Shown: positions 56,909-64,000 of the stretch, piece after piece
Numbering within the stretch: position 1 is the stretch's first letter
How the letters are laid out: each line of letters begins with the position of its first letter
NCBI RefSeq assembly: GCF_002443255.2
Contig: NW_019211457.1
Span: forward strand, 1,962,727 to 2,026,726
Reading direction: 5' to 3'
Source of the DNA: Varroa destructor
Taxonomy: Eukaryota > Arthropoda > Arachnida > Mesostigmata > Varroidae
DNA length: 64,000 bases
Notes under the pieces: generated by a model
The model's database searches: none
The model's input: only the letters and a program-made list of their open reading frames with translations
What the model was told of the DNA's origin: nothing
Position numbers and translations under genes: made by a program

Positions 56909-59900
56909 GCGCTACTTCGCGGCTGATTCTTATCGGCGTGACACGAAGTGCGTCTGCACTCACTTTCGAGCTTGGATGACTTCACCTGACGTCCGTAAGT
57001 TTAACAGGTAAACGTGTTATCACTGATCCATCACGTGGACTTCCGGAAGTACGTTATTTTCTAAAACGTGATTAGTTATTCCGAGGTTTAAGAGAACGAA
57101 AAGATTGACTATTGTTTTGAGCTCCGACAATGTAAGGTGAGGCCTTCATCGTCCCGACAATTGTCAGGACATGTAAGAGTAGTGCTGATCTAAAAGTTTT
57201 GAGTCGTACCATACGCATTGTACGAAACTATCTGTACGCCCTACCTTTTGCTTAAACGTAGAACTGAGCTTGATTTCTTAAATTTACTCCAGAAATCACA
57301 AAATCGTAGTAGCCATTATACCTAATTCTAGTAGAACCATTTTGCACCATACGATACGACAGTGATCTGTGTGTGCACCAAACAGTCAAACGGATACAAA
57401 GTAAGCACGGCAAACAGCTGGCCTACATCGGTCCCTACCTATCATAGTGAATCACGCTATTACATATGTGCTTCTAGTTTTATCTTCAACTATAGATTTC
57501 TTTAGACAGCCGGCCTCCAGGCAAAACGAAATGTTTCCTATACAAGGTGTCGGATCAAGGCGCTTTGCGGGCTCCATGTCCCGAAGATCAGTAGACGAAT
57601 AAAAAACTATAGTCATAGTTTTATGCTATATTTAGTAAACGCTGGAATCGACGTTCTGATCAACGGGCGAAGAATACGGATCGAACAGTGACGACTGAGC
57701 GTTCGGACGAATATACATAGAGTACTGATCAGGCAATTACTTACAACGTCATTGCATTTCATCATTCATATAAGACAAACGTGTTTCACTAATAGGATTT
57801 TTCTATCATCAGTATAATCATCATGTAAATCAGTGTATCTTTGTGCCCATCGTTCAATTGTAAAAAAAAAAAACAATTCAAGTCACGCATTGTGATACGT
57901 TATATAGCTTCTTATGTATAACAGACGATCTAACCACCATTGGCCGCTATTGTAACAGTGATCAATAGCGAAATCTGGCGATGAGTTAACATCAGAGCTG
58001 ATGTATCTGCTCGGAACCAGAGGTCGATATATCTGTTCCAATGTCTTATTTGAAACAATCCAATTGAAGCACAGATGTCCAGTGTTCCTTCGCTGCAGAC
58101 CCAATAACCGTGACAACAATTAAATTGCCACAAAATCTTCGGAGATTTTATACTATAAACGGAAAATAGAATACAATAAATGTCTCATATATTCAATGAA
58201 AATATCTTTTCACCAATTCTCCACTGCTAATAAGATCCATTGCGATGGTGCTGTTCCTACCGAAAAGGTCGGCTAAGCGTCTATTTGGTATTTGATATTA
58301 AATAAGGATCCGGTCGATCCAACTGTCACGGACACGGTCGGTCATTACCATGGGCCTTACTAAGAGCAGTTCAACTTGTTAACTATCAATTGGAAGTAAG
58401 TGATTCTACGACTCAACGAATCATATCCAGCCGTCACACATGCACTATATGCAATTAACTATTATTTCAAAGAACTTTAAAAAAAAAACAACGCTCATTT
58501 TCCTTCTTATTACATTTTCATCATTGTCATCGGCAGTATTCGAGTTGGCATAAGCGTATAAGTTAGTAGTTTCTAGGGGTATGTTGTACGAATCCTGCAG
58601 TAGAACATCTATGGACCAGCTCCCTTACCTTGATCTCATCGTTGTACCATGACGGAGACTTCGTCATGCTCATCTCTGGCAAATCGAAACTTACTCGAGC
58701 CATACTGCTCATGCCGTGCAGAACGATTGTCACTTGTTTTAAGTTAAGGGCACGATATCGTAGCACACGTCGATATACCGACAGTCCACTTTTGACTTGG
58801 TAACGACAACACTAGTAGTAATTAACAGTAAATAAAAATTCTCGTGGCACAGAGCACAAGTTGCAGCGTGTCCATGAAGCACCGGCTGACTTGCAAACAA
58901 ACGAAATACCGTACAATGGCTTATAATTGTAGACCGAAACCACTTTGTAGGCATACGCTGTCTTGAAACGGCTTGTCGCTAAATAGTTTCACGTCAAAAG
59001 TTACAGTTATCCGCAGCTTATCGTCAATCTTGCACTAAAACATCGCACGCTCGACTGGCCTGGTTGTAAAGTACATTTACGGAACTTAAATAGTCAGTCA
59101 GAACCTTGCATTACTAGAATTCACTTCGAATAGAAAATGTAGTTTGTTACAATTTTTTTTCCTGCTGTCAAAGTACAGCCCTGAAACTTCATTGCTCTAT
59201 TACGACCTGACCACAGATAATCGAATGCTACGATATACTACATAGATCAGATAGATCACATTCTACACAACAACATCAACCCTTTACGGAGACATGCGGC
59301 CCTAGTAGGATTTGATAATTTTAGCCTAGCGCCTAGGATTGCTCTGATCAGGATTTTGTTAGTTGAATCAGCCAGTAGCTAACCATAACGTTGTGACGCT
59401 TGGACAAGCGGCTACGGCCCTTGCTGTAAACTCCCTTGACCACAGTAACAGCCAAGATTTAACACCTATGCAGCTATCTTAACGCACTCATGGAGTTACG
59501 TCAGTGTCGCGTAGAATTTCATACTTTAGTAAATCAATCTGCCAAGAGAACAATGACTTACAGAGTAGAGCTTATAAACGTATTTCGAATTAATGCGCTT
59601 CCTTCACGCCGGGTTTAGCCGATCTGAAAGTTCACTTGACGCCAGGGCGATCCGCGGATCAGCGCGAGAGGTCCGGTCTAATCGGCGCCGTTGGGCGGAC
59701 GGCACCCACCGATTCTGTCAACGAACATTTTCTGGGAAAGCCTGTCTGTCGCTAAAAAAGAAATCACGCATACTCCTTAGTCTATCTTATTTCGAATGGT
59801 GTGGTCTACCGCGAAAACACCATTCCAAATCGAGTGGGGTCATAGACGGACGTCGTGGCAAGCTTCTGAGCGAGCGAACGCTGCACTATATCTGTCAGAG

Positions 59901-60457
59901 CGGTTGTGTTCCGTTAATAGGTAGCCATACCTATTTTAACCATTACGGTTCTTGCGTAAAGAGCATGAAATTTATAGGCCGTATGATACGTCAGTTACGG
60001 CCAGGCCAGATGCACTATGAATTTCAGTAGGCATTAATACGATTCCTGGTGGGTGACCTTTGATCGCAATCGTTAATTTTCTATAGATTAGTATAACTAC
60101 GCGTTCGAAATAAGACAAACTACAAATAAAAATTTTGAGAAGCAGCGGATAATTGCCACGATATACATTTTTGTTACACTGATATTGGTGCGTATCTGCG
60201 ATGACATGAACCGACCGGGGTGTCGCTAATTTAAACAGAGATCAACATAAAGCCAATTACGTAGAACGATACGTAAGCGACATTCGATTTCGCGTTCGAA
60301 AAGCAAACGCTTTCCGCGAACGTTCATAGAACTCTAACGAATTCAGAGATAGATAAGGCACTTACTTTAGTATGTTTACTTCCTCAACTCTTTGCCACCT
60401 GTCTCAGAGGACAGTTTCACTATTTTTACGCTTGAAGTAGAGATAGGCAAACACACA
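56909..60457. other. Unassigned DNA with one long ORF
   Basis: AT-rich with A12 at 57862-57873. The plus-strand frame 59593-60030 (145 codons; arginine/serine-rich start, later ERTLHYICQSGCVPLIGSH) lies in a locally GC-richer patch but has no splice support or recognised family. Small minus-strand frames at 57.9-58.95 kb are unsupported. Confidence 0.4.
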
Positions 60458-60720
60458 CTACGTCCACTCCCCTATATATTTCCGTGGCGCACCCAGCGCA
60501 CAGCGAGCTACTTCACTCAGCCGTTCCTTTCTCCGATCTACTCGTGCGTATACGCTCGAAAAGACGCTTCGACTAATGTTCCAATCAGAGGCTGCTTCGT
60601 CTACAAAAGTTACGTTTACGACCACCGGTACAGTACAACTACATGAACGATACCACAAAGAGAGAGCGCTATTTTTCCCTGATTTACCGTTCATGCTATA
60701 GTAGTGGCTTTCCTGAATGG
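60458..60720 (-). CDS. Terminal exon of minus gene model
   Basis: Minus strand: acceptor cggtgttttggcaacag, two bases completing a phase-1 codon, then 87 codons to the TAG at 60458-60460. The product has N-glycosylation-like sites (NVT, NIS), a valine-rich strand (TVPVVVNVTFVDEAASDWNI) and a basic C-terminus (DRRKERLSEVARCALGAPRK). The plus strand is open over 60392-60646 as an alternative. The phase agrees with the upstream candidate exon 61227-61356. Family not recognised. Confidence 0.35.
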
Positions 60721-61226
60721 CTGTTGCCAAAACACCGATAGATCAAAGCACGCTGAACAGCGAAGCAGCTCGTAAGCCATCCAATCCAAGCAGTATGCTG
60801 TACCTTCATTTGTTACTAACCCCTGGTAGGTCCCCTAGCTCCTTATATAACAGTGAGGTCTACTTTACATATAAATAAAAAAAAAAAACATCATCTAGTG
60901 TCACAGCTAGACAATCGCTGCCGCCCCATTCTGCCCCAGCCGCGTCCACTAACCGGTCCCGCCGTCCAGTCTTTAAATTACTTTCTTCCGTAGTCTCATT
61001 TGTGCGTTCGTTTCACCGCATTTCATCCAGCTAGCAAAAGTACACACAGTTTTGTCGTGTAAGTAACCAAGTGCTCGCAACTCAGCACAGTCTGAGATGA
61101 CTGGTCCTGCAAAGTGACGGCGGCCGTCGTCGTCTCCTGTGCTGCAAAAACGAGCGGTCCGGGCGATCCGGCTGAAGGATCACGTTATATTGAACTTCTC
61201 AATCACTATGCAGAAGTCTGTCCTAC

Positions 61227-61356
61227 CTGCTGCTGCTGCTGCAAAGGGTAACACTATCACTCGCACGCGCTCGAGTGTGCCGTCCGTCGGATTTCTGTTC
61301 TGGTCGCTTGGGACTGCGCGGACATCGTCATCGTGGACGTTGCCAACATCGACGAT
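61227..61356 (-). CDS. Internal exon of minus gene model
   Basis: Minus strand, 130 bases between acceptor ggatggtccgtctag and a CAG/GTAGGA donor, phase 0 to 1. Reads IVDVGNVHDDDVRAVPSDQN, then GTLERVRVIVLPFAAAAA; the alanine run comes from a GCA repeat at the donor. Codon texture is strong, but the plus strand reads equally well (VRRISVLVAWDCADIVIVDV then ANIDDLDGPSMRK to a stop), so strand rests on the splice sites and phase agreement with neighbours. Family not recognised. Confidence 0.35.
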
Positions 61357-61470
61357 CTAGACGGACCATCCATGAGAAAGTGAACATATCGGTAGTAGCG
61401 CGTGCCGGCTAATGGATGGCAATCAAGCCAGCTTTTCTAACAGCGGGCGTTCGAAAGGCACCGGCGGTAC

Positions 61471-61507
61471 CTTTATCTGCGCTTGATCGTTTGGCTTCGT
61501 GCTGCAA
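61471..61507 (-). CDS. Micro-exon of minus gene model
   Basis: A 37-base piece between acceptor cagcagcagctctag and an AAAG/GTACCG donor. One leading base then 12 codons (CSTKPNDQAQIK), phase 2 to 0, which is what is needed to link the exons at 61597-61692 and 61227-61356. Short enough that coincidence is a real possibility. Confidence 0.25.
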
Positions 61508-61596
61508 CTAGAGCTGCTGCTGCTGCTTAAAGGAGCTTGGAGTGAGATAACAGCAAACGCTCTTAAACGGTGGGTTGAAGGAAAGTGGAAACTTAC

Positions 61597-61692
61597 TTAT
61601 GGAGATGGAATGGGTCGGGCGTGACGCCGAATTGGGGCGATAACGATGTCGACGCAGTAGATGGAGCCAATTGGCCGGACAAACAATAGAAT
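61597..61692 (-). CDS. Upstream exon of minus gene model
   Basis: Minus strand, 96 bases between acceptor ttccaatattcgaccag and a perfect GTAAGT donor (61591-61596). In the reading that fits downstream phases it encodes a serine/threonine/proline-rich stretch (SGQLAPSTASTSLSPQFGVT, then PDPFHLH), phase 1-base start to phase 2 end. Another frame reads hydrophobically but hits TAA at the donor. Further upstream exons were not found. Family not recognised. Confidence 0.35.
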   Translation of the reverse strand: MLLFVRPIGSIYCVDIVIAPIRRHARPIPSP

Positions 61693-62606
61693 CTGGTCGA
61701 ATATTGGAACATGTTCCAAAAATAACCTTTACTTCGCCGCTTAATCTAGTTGACTTCTATCAGCGACGGCGGCCTTGTTTATTCTCTGTCGTCACAGTGA
61801 AGGCAGCTTGAAGTTTCCCCTTCTTCTGCACAGTTTAGGTTTCAGCAATACATTCCTAGAGCACGTCTGCGGAACAACTGATTCGCTTCGGCAGGGCCTA
61901 TACAAGCGAACATTTTGGTCCATCAGATTTGGATCGATGATGGTTGGCGGTCCGTAGAAAGTATCTGTCCCACCAATGCATCGCTGTAAAAAAATGGGCA
62001 TCACTTAGTCTCATCCATTGGATTTTTCAACTAAACTCCTTGCAGCGGGTAAATAGCTCGACTAGACTCGCTCTTAGAGGTAATAAGAATCAAAGTTAGT
62101 GGTTTAATGATAACCTGCTTGCCTAGTTCAAGACACGTGAGGGGATTTGGTTCGTCTGACGCTGATGGACGCCAGCCGGCTGAACTAATGCTTAACAGTG
62201 ATACATAACTCGAAATGTTTAGTAGCTAGGAGGAAAGAACGACTTCAACAAATAAGATGGTGCCTTTAACAGTAGTAGCTAACATAGACCGTCCTAAAAT
62301 AACAGAAATGTCATTTGTTATACGTTTTGAGTATCACGTTTGGGTCAGCATTGCTTCGGATGGTTGACCCCTTTTAGCACGAAACGAAGGTGTGCACGCA
62401 GTATCGAACTTTAAGCGTCACACATGTCCCTAAGTTTAGCAGACAAGCACTGTTGCTGTGTCATTAAAGTAACTTAAAAAGTGCGTAATAAGCCAAAATC
62501 AGCCGAACGGAGATTCGTAACAAAGGTGTACAATTGATATCCACCAAAACGGTCAACTCATAGTGTAGTTCCCGCCTTGGGTCTCTCTCTCTCTCTCTCT
62601 CTCCAG
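61693..62606. other. Unassigned DNA
   Basis: No supportable exon. Opposed frames at 61775-62004 lack splice signals. The CT microsatellite ends the interval. Confidence 0.45.
62582..62603. repeat. (TC)11 microsatellite
   Basis: Twenty-two bases of uninterrupted TC, immediately followed by CAG at 62604-62606, so it may serve as the polypyrimidine tract for the candidate exon that follows. Confidence 0.95.
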
Positions 62607-62747
62607 GGACTCCATGCCGTTCTGGGAAATGTCGTAGAAGGCTTTAAAACTCAACGATCGACGAATAGTAGGGACACCCATGTAAGCCAAGAGAAGGCGG
62701 AGCAAGCCAACACTGGGCTTTTTGAGGGGATCTGCAAACACCTCGAG
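62607..62747 (+). CDS. Candidate exon after CT tract
   Basis: Plus strand, 141 bases, phase 0 to 0: the CT repeat plus CAG forms a strong acceptor and CTCGAG/GTACCA a good donor. It encodes 47 codons (GLHAVLGNVVEGFKTQRSTN, then EKAEQANTGLFEGICKHLE). An internal CAT/GTAAGC could end the exon early. The minus strand is also open (62822-62553) and reads plausibly (YLEVFADPLKKPSVGLLRLL), with the repeat giving Glu-Arg. Family not recognised. Confidence 0.3.
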
Positions 62748-63507
62748 GTACCACGTTAGTAGGATCACTTTCTGGGACGGAAGGGCGCTCTGAGCGGCAA
62801 AAATAATAAATAAAGAATACAAATAAAAGAAAAAAACGCTATTAATCCACTACAGGCAGCCGTTTCATGTCAGTAAGGATGTAACAACACGCACAGATTC
62901 CTACAGACATGCTTATATAGCTACAGATACTCGTGTTGCAATAGTTCAAAGCAGGTACGAAATGCGAAAGGTATGACGATTGTGCGACGACAGCTAAAAA
63001 AAACTGCCGCTGTCGCTAATCGTAACATATAGTTGAGCTCTGTTTTCGTGTTTCGTAGAGGCATGAAAACGCCCGGTCCTTATTGAAGTGCAAGCTTTAG
63101 CCGTACATTGAGAGAGATAACGAATCCGCGAGTATCGTACACGGTTAATGGGTACGAAAAATAGAAAATTGAAGAATGGCTTTGATAGATAAATGAATGC
63201 CCATGCGTTCGGTCCGTCCGTCTGTCTAACGTACCTATTAGAGCAGCCATTATTCTAAGAAATCACTTAAGCAACTTATAGCGATGGAACTCGCACTATT
63301 ATGCGAACTTTTCTCCCGACGCAGTAAGAGAATGCGATAGAAACGAGGCGACAGTAAGCTAGATGGAAAAGGCAATGTTAATTGTATTGTATTCTTAACG
63401 TTCTCGCACTTAGCTAAGTTAGTTTCAGCATTATGACGACTAAAGATGACGAAGTCATTTCGCTCGGAGCCCATGAGGAACATGAGCGTGAACAAGTTGA
63501 TTGATAC
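62748..63507. other. Unassigned DNA
   Basis: No exon seen. A short GTCC/GTCT simple stretch lies near 63210-63228. Confidence 0.45.
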
Positions 63508-63627
63508 CTGGGGCAAAGGGTTATTTGGATGATTATCTGGTAGTGAATTAGCAGACATCTTTTCATACACAATGGATCCTTTTACTATTAATGGCTGTTC
63601 TAGTGATGTTGTTATTGTTACAGTCAT
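63508..63627 (-). CDS. Candidate start exon
   Basis: Minus strand: ATG at 63627 opens exactly 40 codons (MTVTITTSLEQPLIVKGSIV, then YEKMSANSLPDNHPNNPLPQ) ending CCCCAG with a GTATCA donor, phase 0. An AG lies directly before the ATG, so it might instead be an internal exon. Unspliced, the frame runs 125 codons to 63250, with a more hydrophobic second half. Family not recognised. Confidence 0.3.
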
Positions 63628-64000
63628 CTACCTTCAACGTTTACCACATCCACAACGCCTAGATCGACCACTAAATTCATTATGAAGAAGATTAGGTACG
63701 AAGAATACTACAACTCCACCGGAAGAAACAGGGAGCTGGGTCTTTAAATAATATGAATCTGCGATATGAATAGCTACATATAACCCAGATGACCTTATAC
63801 GAGTAACAGGTCACCCGGCAACGTCTGCGCACCCATGTGTCTGATCGAACCCCGTGGCCTACCCATTACGAGTGGATGATTACACGTTTGTGAAAACGGG
63901 TTATTGACGGAGCGTTGTGTAGAGTTTCTCTGCTTAGTGAAGCGAGAATTTAATAACACAAAAGCCAAATATCATGGCATGTTTTTATCAGTCGTAGCGT
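63628..64000. other. Unassigned end of window
   Basis: No repeat, RNA gene or exon seen. A tRNA-like GGGGTTCGA on the minus strand near 63846-63854 lacks pairing arms. Confidence 0.5.

Noticed and set aside
63840..63875. Minus-strand tRNA (GGGGTTCGA B-box-like)
   Set aside because: The stem bases beside the loop do not pair and no A-box lies at the right distance.
1..64000. A bacterial or phage system hidden in the window
   Set aside because: No long co-directional ORFs, no ribosome-binding-site pattern, no recognisable defence, transposase or phage proteins. ORF lengths match random expectation, and splice-like signals and microsatellites point to eukaryotic DNA.

Overview
The window looks like eukaryotic nuclear DNA, most likely from an invertebrate such as an arthropod. 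It is moderately AT-rich by eye, CpG is not obviously depleted, homopolymers and di-/trinucleotide microsatellites are scattered through it, and there are no operon-like blocks of long ORFs, no recognisable tRNA or rRNA, and no CRISPR array. The longest ATG-type ORF is 160 codons. With about 6% stop codons per triplet, a random 64 kb sequence read in six frames should give a longest stop-free run near 140 codons. ORF length alone therefore supports almost nothing here, and most gene calls below are candidate exons resting on splice signals, phase agreement and codon texture, at low to moderate confidence. No gene was recognised by family except one probable retroelement relic.

Layout. 0-6.3 kb: mostly unassigned, with a GC-richer minus-strand exon candidate (3537-3624, perfect GTAAGT donor) and a second GC-rich island (5507-5923 plus a possible start exon at 6254-6309). 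6.3-18 kb: mostly AT-rich unassigned DNA with two possible frame-broken relics (7482-8087, 8990-9407), two tight palindromes near 8.6 kb, and ambiguous GC-rich islands at 11.4-11.9 and 17.1-17.4 kb. 18.2-20.1 kb: a cluster of coding-like frames on both strands. 20-35 kb: largely unassigned; the best item is a first-exon candidate at 23611-23746 with a membrane segment and a perfect donor.

35.6-39.1 kb holds the best gene evidence: four plus-strand exons (36351-37738) whose splice phases agree, ending in a stop overlapped by AATAAA, followed by minus-strand candidates (37749-37947 and a start exon at 38529-38586). 41.7-46.1 kb is a GC-richer zone with several minus-strand exon candidates. 46-51 kb is unassigned apart from a 16-bp tandem repeat and hairpins. 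51.3-51.75 kb holds a decayed reverse-transcriptase-like frame, followed by plus-strand open frames at 52.2-53.1 kb. 56.5-56.9 kb is open on both strands. 60.4-61.7 kb contains a four-exon minus-strand model with consistent phases, and 62.6-63.6 kb has two more exon candidates, one using a (CT)11 microsatellite as its polypyrimidine tract.

The usual cause of doubt is strand. Purine-N-pyrimidine codon texture is symmetric under reverse complement, so several islands read plausibly both ways. Transcript data or a comparison with a related genome would settle nearly all of these calls.
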